DNA of 64,000 bases from a virus: IMG/VR virus record IMGVR_UViG_3300025401_000022, positions 16,309 to 80,308 of that record; one strand, written 5' to 3'. This document shows, piece after piece, positions 39,417 through 48,998 of this stretch. Each line of letters begins with the position of its first letter. Position 1 is the stretch's first letter. The translations under genes and the position numbers were made by a program. Under the pieces are notes generated by a model. The model was not told where the DNA came from. It did not search any database and worked only from the letters and a program-made list of their open reading frames with translations.

Positions 39417-42400
39417 GCGGCGGAAATCCGATAAGTGCTGTAACAGACGCTTTTTCGAGTGCCCTTGGTACTGATGGTAGCCATGGTGGTTTATTGGGTC
39501 TTGGTGCCCAATTAGATAAATCAGTACGACAAGTTGTTCCTGGAGGCTGGGCTACTATTGGTTTAGCTGCTCTAGCTATTGCCGCGCCGTATGCAGCACC
39601 CGAATTATTTGCTGCGGCCCCAACTAGCATTGGTTTTGATGCTGCTGCAACAGGCGCTTCAGCTGGTATGACCGCTGGGGGAGTCGGTGCTTCTGGTGGA
39701 ATTTTAGGTGGTGCTGCCACAACAGCTGCCGGTATTACAGGTACTGAGGCAGCCGCTGGATTAGGTTTAGGCGCTGCTGCAAATGCTGGACTGTCTCCAG
39801 CTGTTGCGTCGATGTTAAGCTCGGCGCAGACTGGTGCGTTAACCGGTGGTGCTATGGGTGGTATTAACAGTGCTATTCGTGGAACTGACCCGTTAACGGG
39901 CATTTTGTCCGGTGCGTTGATGGGTGGATTAACTGGTGCATCTTTAGCAGATGTATCTAGTTTATTAGCCGCTAATGGTGTTCCACAATCCATGATTCAG
40001 CCAATGTCTTCTGCATTAGTTGGTGCTGCAAAATCTGTAGCAGCCGGCGCGGACCCTGTTACTGTATTAGAAAATACCGCGTTAAGTTCTGGGCTGGGCG
40101 CTCTATCTAATTCAGCTAAAGCATTAATCTCACCAGACATTGGTACTACCGCATCTAATATTGCTACCAGTGCCGGTACTGGTGCATTGGGTTCTGCTAT
40201 TAAGGGTGGGGACCCAACAACGGGGGCATTAAGTGGGGCTGTTGGTTCTGGATTAAATTCTTTGATGGCCCCAGTTGCAAATATTTTGTCATCGGCTTCT
40301 TCAACATCACCGTACGACCCAACAGTTGCTCAGACACCTGTAGATCCAGCCAGCACAGTACTCGGGCAGCAGCTATCACAAGAAGCGCAGACTATTGGTA
40401 GTCAGGCTTCTGCGTTAGAACCGACTATTGCACAGCAAAATGCTGCCTTAGCTTCACAAGCTACAGCTACAAACAGCGCTTACGATCAGGCATATAAAGA
40501 TCAAACAGCGTTAAATAACGCAATTAGCAGCGCATACACTCCAGCATATAATAATGTTGTGAGTTTACAAAAAACAGCAAATGATTTATACAGTCAGATT
40601 ACTCCACTACAATCTGCCTACGATACAAATGCTGCTGCTTACAAGGCAGACCCAACAAATACAACGGCGTTGACAGCGGCTAATGACGCAGCAACTCAAT
40701 TAAATAATTTAATACCTCAGTATAATTCAGCATATGATGCGTTTAATACCGCAAATACCTCGTTAACTGATTTATACAACACACAAATTGCCCCGTTACA
40801 GCAGACGTTCCAAGCTAGCAATCAATCATTGCAAACACAACTTGGTAATTATACTGCAGCTCAAACGGCACTACAAAACACAACGCAGCAATTTAGCACT
40901 TATTTATCTAACCTAAACCAGATCGCTAGCGGTAATTTGGTTAGTGGCGTGAACGCCCCGGAGACATCTTTAGGTAACGCAAATGCGGTTTCGCAAATAC
41001 CTGCAGCTCCTGAATCAAATCCAATCACTGATGCTGCTAGCGCGGTACTGAATGCGATTATACCAAGTGCAAATGCTGCTGAGCCCATCCCCGGTGATAA
41101 GGGCTCAGTAACAGTTCAAAATATTGGTGACAATACCACAACCGCAGCCCCAGACAATCCAGTAGTAGATGTATCTGCGCCAGATTCACAAGGTAATGTT
41201 ACAAAAACCTACGCTTCTGGTGATGCTATTACATTGAATGCTAATGGAGATGTTGTTTCATCAACAACTCCAGATGGAGTTACAACGCCAATAACACCTG
41301 CAGATAGTTCCGCACCTGTCGATAATACAACACCAGCAACAAGTACGGGTGTTTCATCTTCAGATGTTGTGGCTAATTTGGCTGCAAATCAACCAGCAAG
41401 TACACCAGTAGACCAACCAGTGACTCCACCGGTACAACAACCGGTAAGTACTCCGGTAGACCAACCAGTGACTCCACCGGTACAACAACCGGTAAGTACT
41501 CCGGTAGACCAACCAGTGACTCCACCGGTACAACAACCGGTAAGTACTCCGGTAGACCAACCAGTGACTCCACCGGTACAACAACCGGTAAGTACTCCGG
41601 TAGACCAACCAGTGACTCCACCGGTACAACAACCGGTAAGTACGGATACTGGTGGCCTTGCAAATACTCCAGTATCCCAGCCAACAACAAGTGGTGGATT
41701 ACCAGTACCTGTTAACCAAGTAACTAATCCTGATAGCAGTGTAACAACTACTTACTCAGATGGTAGCCAATCTACTTCTTCTGGTACAACAGCTATTGGT
41801 GGCTTAACAGCTGGTACAAGTACAGGTACAAGCACTGGAACCACTACAGCTGGTACAGGTACAAGCACTGGAACCACTACAGCTGGTACAGGTACAGGTG
41901 CAGGTACAAGCACTGGAACCACTACAGCTGGTACAGGCAGTACATCAACTGGTACAGGCAGTACATCAACTGGTACAGGCAGTACATCAACTGGTACAGG
42001 CAGTACATCAACTGGATTAGGCAATTTAGGAATGGCTACAACAGGAACAACACAAACTTTAGGAGGCGTGGCTTTGCCAACAGCTAAGACAATTAAGGGC
42101 ACGCAGATCGCCTCACCTTTGGCCCAATCATATAATGTGCCAATCGAAACATATCAGCAGCCGACATACAACCCACAGTCTTTAGCTGAAATTCAAAATG
42201 CCGCTGAAGGCGGATTAATACACATGGCTAGTGGTGGTTCTGCTGATTTTCCAGCAGCTCAGGGCTTAATGCACGGTCGCATGACCAAGCATGCTGATTT
42301 ATTTGGTTTAGATGGCGCTGCACTAGCACAAGCACCACATTTAGCTGCTGGCGGTAATATGGCATTTGAAGACCGCACATTACCAGAGGGGCACAATCCT

Positions 42401-42694
42401 CAGTTCTTTAGCGAAGGTGGATTAAATTCAATCCATCACCGCTATGTAACTGGCCAAGGTGATGGCACTAGCGACTCTATTCCAGCGATGTTAGCAAACG
42501 GTGAGTTTGTTATTCCCGCTGATGTGGTATCATCACTGGGTAACGGCAGCAATGATAGTGGTGCTAAGGTATTAGACGAGTTCCTTAAAACAATCAGAGA
42601 GCATAAGCGTAAAGCTGATGCCAAACACCTACCACCTGACAGCAAGGGCGCGTTGGGTTATTTATTAGAAGCAAAAAGAAAAGCGAGCAAATAA
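39413..42694 (+). CDS. Large ejection-type virion protein, 1093 aa
   Basis: The N-terminal third is Gly/Ala-rich and hydrophobic (GWATIGLAALAIAAPYAAPE), suited to membrane insertion. The middle is a Gln/Ala helical region. Residues about 660-870 are low-complexity repeats. The C-terminus has GQGDGTSDSIPAMLANGEFV followed by SSLGNGSNDSGAKVLDEFL, a signature of internal or tail proteins of short-tailed phages. It probably leaves the capsid with the DNA. Confidence 0.7.
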   Translation: MSGGNPISAVTDAFSSALGTDGSHGGLLGLGAQLDKSVRQVVPGGWATIGLAALAIAAPYAAPELFAAAPTSIGFDAAATGASAGMTAGGVGASGGILGGAATTAAGITGTEAAAGLGLGAAANAGLSPAVASMLSSAQTGALTGGAMGGINSAIRGTDPLTGILSGALMGGLTGASLADVSSLLAANGVPQSMIQPMSSALVGAAKSVAAGADPVTVLENTALSSGLGALSNSAKALISPDIGTTASNIATSAGTGALGSAIKGGDPTTGALSGAVGSGLNSLMAPVANILSSASSTSPYDPTVAQTPVDPASTVLGQQLSQEAQTIGSQASALEPTIAQQNAALASQATATNSAYDQAYKDQTALNNAISSAYTPAYNNVVSLQKTANDLYSQITPLQSAYDTNAAAYKADPTNTTALTAANDAATQLNNLIPQYNSAYDAFNTANTSLTDLYNTQIAPLQQTFQASNQSLQTQLGNYTAAQTALQNTTQQFSTYLSNLNQIASGNLVSGVNAPETSLGNANAVSQIPAAPESNPITDAASAVLNAIIPSANAAEPIPGDKGSVTVQNIGDNTTTAAPDNPVVDVSAPDSQGNVTKTYASGDAITLNANGDVVSSTTPDGVTTPITPADSSAPVDNTTPATSTGVSSSDVVANLAANQPASTPVDQPVTPPVQQPVSTPVDQPVTPPVQQPVSTPVDQPVTPPVQQPVSTPVDQPVTPPVQQPVSTPVDQPVTPPVQQPVSTDTGGLANTPVSQPTTSGGLPVPVNQVTNPDSSVTTTYSDGSQSTSSGTTAIGGLTAGTSTGTSTGTTTAGTGTSTGTTTAGTGTGAGTSTGTTTAGTGSTSTGTGSTSTGTGSTSTGTGSTSTGLGNLGMATTGTTQTLGGVALPTAKTIKGTQIASPLAQSYNVPIETYQQPTYNPQSLAEIQNAAEGGLIHMASGGSADFPAAQGLMHGRMTKHADLFGLDGAALAQAPHLAAGGNMAFEDRTLPEGHNPQFFSEGGLNSIHHRYVTGQGDGTSDSIPAMLANGEFVIPADVVSSLGNGSNDSGAKVLDEFLKTIREHKRKADAKHLPPDSKGALGYLLEAKRKASK
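41399..41638 (+). repeat. Five 48-bp tandem repeats in coding sequence
   Basis: Five direct units of 48 bp (41399, 41447, 41495, 41543 and 41591) encode STPVDQPVTPPVQQPV. The last four start identically (AGTACTCCGG) and the first differs by a few bases. Near-identity at DNA level implies recent expansion by slippage or recombination. Confidence 0.95.
41930..42013 (+). repeat. Four 21-bp tandem repeats in coding sequence
   Basis: GGTACAGGCAGTACATCAAC plus T, four times in register, encodes GTGSTST-type linkers. It follows longer TSTGTTTAGTG repeats from about 41815. Confidence 0.9.
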
Positions 42695-43728
42695 TGGCAA
42701 CAACTGGATCCTCTGGATTAAATAACGCGCTATCAAACACCGCGGTCACCCAGACCACGCTACCGAGTTGGTATGATACCGCGCAACAAAATATCATTAA
42801 CCAAGCTGGCACAGCGCAGCAGGCTGCTCCGCAGTTTCAAAATACTGCTGCTCAGGGTGCAGTTAATACGCTTCAAGGTGCTAATAATCCATTTACCCAA
42901 GCATCTGGCACATTAAATACAATTGCTCAGGGTGCCGCTAACCCTTGGATCGTAGATCAAAGCACTGGTGCTGTAACACCGAATACCAGTACCGCTTTAG
43001 GTGGATTATTTGCTGCTCAAGGCCAGCAACTTAACACCATGCTGCCATCTCTCACTTCTGGCGCAGAAGGTGCAGCAATCGGTTCGGGTAACTTTGGTAG
43101 CTTGCGTGGTCAGACAGCGGTTGACACTGCTAAGACCCAAGCACTCGCTAATTTGCAAGCACAACAGATGCAATCTGCGTTGCAAAACCAACAGACTGGT
43201 GTATCGGCTTCAACCGGTTTGGGCAACGTTGGTGCACAAGGTATTTCTTCTGGTTTAACAACTGGTGCAGCTCAAATGAATGCGCCGTTCCAAGGAGTTA
43301 CAAACTATGCCAACTTGGTCAATGCAGTCAACGCACCTACTACAGCATCACAGCAAACTCAGTTATCACCATTAAACATGTTGGGTTCAATTGGAAGTGC
43401 TGGCACTGGTTTATTAAATAGTTTGTTACCGACTGGGGTATCTGGAACTTCGGGATATAATCCGGGGGTTCTTAACCAACTCCAAAGTTTGTTCCCATCG
43501 CTTTTCGGAAGTAACAGTAGTGGTTCTAGCAATTCTATATACAACCCAAATATTGTGTCGACCGGCGGTAGTGGTACAGTTACAACCAATGACGGACTTT
43601 CAAATATCAATACTGGTGGTACTGGCGGTACATCTACTGTGGTTGATAATACAACCGGGCAAGTATTAAACACAACATCTAACCAAACTTTGCAAGACCA
43701 GCAAGTTGCTCAAGATCTACAACAATAA
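42694..43728 (+). CDS. Ejection-type virion protein, 344 aa
   Basis: The product starts MATTGSSGLNNALSNTAVTQ, is Gln/Ala/Asn-rich and mostly helical in the middle (ANLQAQQMQSALQNQQTGV), with a Gly/Ser/Thr-rich end. It overlaps the previous stop by one base. Similar small ejection proteins lie in this place in podovirus-like genomes. Confidence 0.6.
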   Translation: MATTGSSGLNNALSNTAVTQTTLPSWYDTAQQNIINQAGTAQQAAPQFQNTAAQGAVNTLQGANNPFTQASGTLNTIAQGAANPWIVDQSTGAVTPNTSTALGGLFAAQGQQLNTMLPSLTSGAEGAAIGSGNFGSLRGQTAVDTAKTQALANLQAQQMQSALQNQQTGVSASTGLGNVGAQGISSGLTTGAAQMNAPFQGVTNYANLVNAVNAPTTASQQTQLSPLNMLGSIGSAGTGLLNSLLPTGVSGTSGYNPGVLNQLQSLFPSLFGSNSSGSSNSIYNPNIVSTGGSGTVTTNDGLSNINTGGTGGTSTVVDNTTGQVLNTTSNQTLQDQQVAQDLQQ

Positions 43729-43737
43729 GGAATAATT

Positions 43738-46008
43738 ATGGCAGGCTTAGACAATATTCCAAAATACGAAGATGGTGGTGAAGTTGTGGTAACCCCAGCA
43801 AGCGTTAAGGGACAACCCACCGTTGCTGGTAAAGTTCCACTTGACCCAACTGAAACAGCTAACATTTTGGCTGGTATGCAACAAATGCTTGACGAGCGCA
43901 CTGGCCCAATGGCTCAGTTTATGAGCGGATTAAAAGATGCCGCAGCTTGGACAGCCGGTGGCGCACAGGGCCCTAGTGAAGCGTTAAACCAACGCGCTAT
44001 TGTAAAAAATGCCGAAGACAAAGACCTCATGGGCATTCGTAGCCAAATGGCTACTTACCGCAGCGCTGCAGCTCAAAACGAAATAGCTAAGCAACATCTT
44101 CAAAATTTGATGGGTGGTTCTGGAACTATCCCTGGCATTGCAGGTACTGCTTCCCAACACGCTAAATTGCTAAACGATCCCAATATACAATTACGTATGT
44201 CAGCATTACCTGAATGGGATTATCAAGGCCGTTTAGATATTCTTGGCGACGCAGCTAAAACTGAATTTGGTAATATTTCTAAGAGCCGTTCTGAAGCTGC
44301 TTCAAACACTCCGCAGGATTATATGATCCCGGGTGTTGGTCCAATGCGCATGACTCCAAATCAATTTAATGATTTACCGCAAGATATTAAACAGAAAATT
44401 GAAATGGAAACCCTTAAGCAGTTTGGTAAGTTGCCTGGTGCCCCTGTAACTGGTACAGCAAATACCCCATCTGCTGCTACGGGAACTCAAACAACAGCCC
44501 CAACTGGTGATGCTGCTGCTGCACGTGTCGCTACTAATGAGTCTGGTGCTAATCCAAACGTCGGTTACCATGACTTGTCTAAGAGCTCTGCTTACGGAAC
44601 TTATGGTATTACTAAAGGTGCTTACCAAGACATTCAAGCGGCTAATCCTAAATTCAAAGATCGTCCAATTACTTCACTTACTCCTGCTGAGCAAACTGAA
44701 GCGTTTAATACGTATCGCCAGTTATCTGGTAATCGCTTGTCACAATTAGGTGTTGAGACTTCACAGCCAAATTTAGACTTGGCGCATTTCTTGGGTGCCG
44801 ATGGCGCTGCAAGATTCCTAAAGAATGGCACCATTAGTGACGCAGCTGCCGCCGCTAACGGCGGTAGAGAAAAAGCAACGGCAATTGCTCAAAGCCTTTT
44901 AGGTGGCAAACCAACTACCGTATCCCCTGCTGCAGGACAACAAACTGCCCCATTGCCTCCTCACCCGTCAACCATTAAGCCTGCTGCTCCAATCGGTGCT
45001 GCTACTCCTACAGTTAATGAGTGGGATGACAACACTAAGATGTTGCCTAAGAATGAATGGGACGACAATACTAGAATGTTACCAGGCCATGCTGCTCCTG
45101 CCGCTGCTCCTGCCGCTGCTCCTGCCGCTGCTCCTGCCGCTGCTCCTGCCGCTGCTCCTTCTCTTTCACCAATCTCTTCTGCAGCTGCAGCTCCGGCTCC
45201 GGCTCCGGTTGCTACAGAGCCTCAGCCAGATCCAGCTAAATATGGTAGTAACTATGAAGCATTTAAAAATGATTTAGCTGCGTGGCAAAAACGTCAAGAA
45301 GAACGTGCTAAAGGTCTTGGAACTGCTTCAACTAAGACAGCTGAGCAAGATACCGATAAGAAAAATGAGTATCGTGATAGCCTTGATACAACTCAAAAAA
45401 CTTTTGACCAGTATGACCGTTTATTGAGTACTTCTAAAGGTAACTCAAATGCGTTTAATTTGGCTGGTGGTTTTGTTGGTTCTGCAGCAGCTAAAGTAAC
45501 ACCGCAGTTAAGCTCAGACCCTTCTGAACACCATGCAATTGCTAGAACTTGGTTCTCCAATAGTCCATTGTATACTCACTTTAAAAATATTGATCAAGGT
45601 GCTGCTGAAGCACAAGCTGCTTGGGCTAAAAACTTAGTGCAAGGTGCTGGTGGTCGATTGACCAACGCTGATTTGCAACTTGGTAAGCCTGCTAAGGGTG
45701 TTGGTGTTGAGACTACCTATGAGTCACACATGGCAAACTTAGCTAAAAACATGCAAGATATTCGCACTGCGTATTATCGCGCAGTTGAGTTCCAAAAATG
45801 GGAAAAACAACATCCTGAAGGGACAGCTGCCCAGTTTGAATTGACACCATACTATCAAACTTATTCTAAAGTGGATGCTGCAAGGGACGTAGCTAAGAAG
45901 TTTTTAGATGTTCCTGAAGTTATTGGTAAGGGTAGTGATAAATACATTCACAAAGATACAAACGGCAAACCTTATGTAATAGTTAACGGAGAGGCTTACC
46001 CACTATAA
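43738..46008 (+). CDS. Virion protein with lytic-transglycosylase-like domain
   Basis: Residues about 258-360 look like an SLT-type domain: ARVATNESGANPNVGYHDLS (E of NESG as likely catalytic Glu), AYGTYGITKGAYQDIQAANP and LDLAHFLGADGAARFL. It would open the peptidoglycan during DNA entry. An Ala-Pro linker (APAAAP repeats, 45090-45160) separates it from a helical C-terminal part. 756 residues. Confidence 0.7.
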   Translation: MAGLDNIPKYEDGGEVVVTPASVKGQPTVAGKVPLDPTETANILAGMQQMLDERTGPMAQFMSGLKDAAAWTAGGAQGPSEALNQRAIVKNAEDKDLMGIRSQMATYRSAAAQNEIAKQHLQNLMGGSGTIPGIAGTASQHAKLLNDPNIQLRMSALPEWDYQGRLDILGDAAKTEFGNISKSRSEAASNTPQDYMIPGVGPMRMTPNQFNDLPQDIKQKIEMETLKQFGKLPGAPVTGTANTPSAATGTQTTAPTGDAAAARVATNESGANPNVGYHDLSKSSAYGTYGITKGAYQDIQAANPKFKDRPITSLTPAEQTEAFNTYRQLSGNRLSQLGVETSQPNLDLAHFLGADGAARFLKNGTISDAAAAANGGREKATAIAQSLLGGKPTTVSPAAGQQTAPLPPHPSTIKPAAPIGAATPTVNEWDDNTKMLPKNEWDDNTRMLPGHAAPAAAPAAAPAAAPAAAPAAAPSLSPISSAAAAPAPAPVATEPQPDPAKYGSNYEAFKNDLAAWQKRQEERAKGLGTASTKTAEQDTDKKNEYRDSLDTTQKTFDQYDRLLSTSKGNSNAFNLAGGFVGSAAAKVTPQLSSDPSEHHAIARTWFSNSPLYTHFKNIDQGAAEAQAAWAKNLVQGAGGRLTNADLQLGKPAKGVGVETTYESHMANLAKNMQDIRTAYYRAVEFQKWEKQHPEGTAAQFELTPYYQTYSKVDAARDVAKKFLDVPEVIGKGSDKYIHKDTNGKPYVIVNGEAYPL

Positions 46009-48998
46009 TGAGCGACGATAACAGATATACCCCGCTACCTAAAGAACTGCATACCCACGACGCTGGGGTAACTCCCCAGCCAGTAGTTACTGAAGGTAAT
46101 GCTGGAAACTATGCCCCAGTACCGATAAACCAAGTACAAACTGGTGGTGAAGACCCGCAAATAAAACATCCTTCTGCCTATTCTGCTAACGATTACGGTT
46201 TAGTTGGAGCTGGTTTGGGTCTTACTGGCGCAGAAACATTAAATACGGCAAAATTAGCTGGTGAGAAATTGGGCATTGTTCCGCAGAGTTTGCAAAGATA
46301 TGCGGATACTCAGATTGGGCACAAGTTTAATCTCCCTTTGGAAGCATTAAAAAAGGAAGCTGGGGTGCCTTATGATTTGGAAACATACCCACTAATTCAA
46401 CGTGCAATTAAAAAGGTATCGGGTTCGGAAGCGGTTCCAGATGCGTACAAAAAAGTATATACTGTTGGCCCAAATGGTAAGCCTGTGTTTAGCCACATGG
46501 AAATTACTCCGGGCACACCTGAAGTCCCTCCGGTTGACCTTAGCAAATATAAAAGAACCCCAATGCAGATTGCAAAACACTTTGGTGAGTTGCCTGTGCG
46601 CGCGGGTGTAGCTGGTTATGATATTGGCCGTGGTCTTAGCGATCCTACTTCCATTGGTGGTTTGGCTGACATCGGCGCAGGTATTTCTGCCGCTGCAGCT
46701 CCGCTTTTAAAAGGTAAAGCAAAAACTATTGCTAACGTAGCTGGTGCATTGCCTATCGTTGGTGGTCTTATTCCAGGTGCTAGCGCTGCTCCATTAAAGC
46801 CACATGAAGTTGCTGGTACTGCTGTTGACTTAGCCACTGGTTGGATGTCACCTACTGAGTTAGGTAAAGGCACAACGCAACCTGAAAATGAAGCATACTA
46901 TCCCGGTATGACTGGTATTTTACATGGCACAACACTTCCACCCGGCCATGCCGAAGGGGGTGACATAAAAAAGTCTCCGGCCAGTATAGCTGGCACCCTA
47001 CAAGAGGTTGGTACAGTACAGGGACCTAGCCTTGCATCAAAGTGGGCTGAGCACTTAGCCTCACTGCCACAGACCACAGAAGACAATCTGCGTCACCAGC
47101 AAGACGTAATGAACCGCGCCATGCCTATCAGCATGAACAACGGCAAACTTGAGTTTGGTCAGGCTGACCCAGAGGCAATGCGCGAGATGACCGACATGGT
47201 ATCTGGTATTGGTGGTATGACTAAGGTTGTCAAAGATCCGATTATCAACGCGCTGTCAAAAGTAATGGAGCCGATTAAAAAATCTGGCGCACAACTGGCA
47301 CGCGAGGCTGAGTACGTTCACGATGTAAGACCAACACACAATTTCTCAGAAGCACCAAAAATTAGTATCCAGGACTTACAGGGTGGATACTTAGTTGGTG
47401 TCCCTGGAGATAGGTCACTGGCAGGGCACTCATTAGTATCTGTAAACGGTGTGCCGCTTAGTAAAGATACTGGATTGTACGGTGGCCCGCGTTATGGTCA
47501 GCGTAAATCTGACCTTGGTGAAGATACATTTTGGGCATCAAAAAGCGGCGCCGCAACTGCGCTGCAAAACAAAGCAAGAAGAGCTGCGGAATTAGCTGGG
47601 GATAATCCAGTGTTTGGTATGTATACTGCCATGGCACCAGACTCTTCTAACTTTGCGTTACACCACACAGAGGCTTTGGTAAATCAATTAGATGCTTTAA
47701 ATCCAAACAAAGCTAAATTACGTGCATTTGATAATATGATTCGCGATAGCTACCCAGAATTTTTGGGTATGAACCATCCGGAAGTAATGAATCAATTTGC
47801 TGCCAATTCTGAATTAAGAAAGCACGTTGCTGACAGACTAAACAAAACTAAAATTGTTGCTCAGTATGATATGCCAAGTGGTGAAGCTACAATTCATGCG
47901 ATTACTGACCCAAGTTTAAGAAACGTAAAGACTGGTTCTACTGGTTATTCTGTTGGTGAATTAAATCCTTTTGCTTCGCTGACATCGGAAACAGAACATC
48001 CGACCTACGACACAAAAATTCCGGGTAAGTTTAAAGGTCAAATGATTGCGCAATTACCTTGGGAACATTATTTCCCAGACGCAGCTAAACAGATTGCTGC
48101 TGACCCAAAACAAGCACCCTATGCTTGGGGCACCTTCAAAATGGGTGACTACAATCAACCTGTAACTCAAGAGTTAGTGGATAAGATTGCACCGATTGAA
48201 GAAATGGTTAAGTCAGCAGCCAAAGACTTTGGGTATGAAAATGCAGTAAAACAAATGGCTGCTCCAACTACCGCTGCAGCACCAGCGGTTAACCGCATCA
48301 ATATGAATTACAAAGATGTTACTAAGCGCATTCCAGAGTTGCAAGAGTCTGCACAACAAATTATGGCGGGTACTGGTTCGCGTGAGGCACATGAGGCTTT
48401 AGTAAATACACATAAGCCTGTATTACCTTTTGACTTTGTTCCTAAGCCAGCAACTCCGGAAGAGGCAATTGGTGCGCTATCAGCAGATAAAAAAGATCTG
48501 TATGGTGTCCCATCCAAAACACTACAAGCCGGTCACCCCGTTGGTTTACGTTTAGATATTCCAGCGTACTCTAATCACGGAGTATGGGTTCCGACTGTGC
48601 ATGAGCAGGCCTCTGGCTTTGGTGCCGGTAAGGCAATCGGGCATGAGAGTGTTGCTTCTGTTTTAAATCCTCAGTTTGGTATGTCAGATAAAGCAGCACT
48701 CAGTATTGCTTCTGGTAAACCAAAAGGCACTATTGCAACTATTAAAGGTAACTGGAATCCAGTTGACCAAGAGCAAGCTGTTGCAAACGCTCAAGAGTAT
48801 TTAAACCATCCTGACTGGCGTCAAGTTGGTATGGACCCAGAGCGTCATGGTTATTTTTATGATCGTGAAACAATGGAGCCAATCACACATGCCGAAGAGG
48901 CGCTGCAGATTGGCCCATTGGTCCTAGCTAAAAAACCTGTTTACGGCAACAAAGAAGATTTTAAGTTTGCTGATGGTGGTTTAGCTCACTTACGGTAA
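46008..48998 (+). CDS. Large virion protein, 996 aa
   Basis: The N-terminal half is Gly/Ala-rich (ADIGAGISAAAAPLLKGKAK). Residues about 460-760 form a folded domain (GGYLVGVPGDRSLAGHSLVS, then YGGPRYG and FGMYTAMAPDSSNFALHHTE) that resembles domains of large polyvalent phage and plasmid proteins. The end FADGGLAHLR is typical of ejected proteins. It starts one base inside the previous stop. Its 3' end overlaps the convergent polymerase gene by 13 nt. Confidence 0.6.
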   Translation: MSDDNRYTPLPKELHTHDAGVTPQPVVTEGNAGNYAPVPINQVQTGGEDPQIKHPSAYSANDYGLVGAGLGLTGAETLNTAKLAGEKLGIVPQSLQRYADTQIGHKFNLPLEALKKEAGVPYDLETYPLIQRAIKKVSGSEAVPDAYKKVYTVGPNGKPVFSHMEITPGTPEVPPVDLSKYKRTPMQIAKHFGELPVRAGVAGYDIGRGLSDPTSIGGLADIGAGISAAAAPLLKGKAKTIANVAGALPIVGGLIPGASAAPLKPHEVAGTAVDLATGWMSPTELGKGTTQPENEAYYPGMTGILHGTTLPPGHAEGGDIKKSPASIAGTLQEVGTVQGPSLASKWAEHLASLPQTTEDNLRHQQDVMNRAMPISMNNGKLEFGQADPEAMREMTDMVSGIGGMTKVVKDPIINALSKVMEPIKKSGAQLAREAEYVHDVRPTHNFSEAPKISIQDLQGGYLVGVPGDRSLAGHSLVSVNGVPLSKDTGLYGGPRYGQRKSDLGEDTFWASKSGAATALQNKARRAAELAGDNPVFGMYTAMAPDSSNFALHHTEALVNQLDALNPNKAKLRAFDNMIRDSYPEFLGMNHPEVMNQFAANSELRKHVADRLNKTKIVAQYDMPSGEATIHAITDPSLRNVKTGSTGYSVGELNPFASLTSETEHPTYDTKIPGKFKGQMIAQLPWEHYFPDAAKQIAADPKQAPYAWGTFKMGDYNQPVTQELVDKIAPIEEMVKSAAKDFGYENAVKQMAAPTTAAAPAVNRINMNYKDVTKRIPELQESAQQIMAGTGSREAHEALVNTHKPVLPFDFVPKPATPEEAIGALSADKKDLYGVPSKTLQAGHPVGLRLDIPAYSNHGVWVPTVHEQASGFGAGKAIGHESVASVLNPQFGMSDKAALSIASGKPKGTIATIKGNWNPVDQEQAVANAQEYLNHPDWRQVGMDPERHGYFYDRETMEPITHAEEALQIGPLVLAKKPVYGNKEDFKFADGGLAHLR

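Noticed and set aside
41399-41638. CRISPR-like array
   Set aside because: The repeats are contiguous without spacers and lie in frame within a virion gene.
41360-42102. Antisense repeat ORFs opposite the 48-bp and 21-bp repeats
   Set aside because: They only mirror the tandem repeats of the ejection-protein gene and have no start signals.
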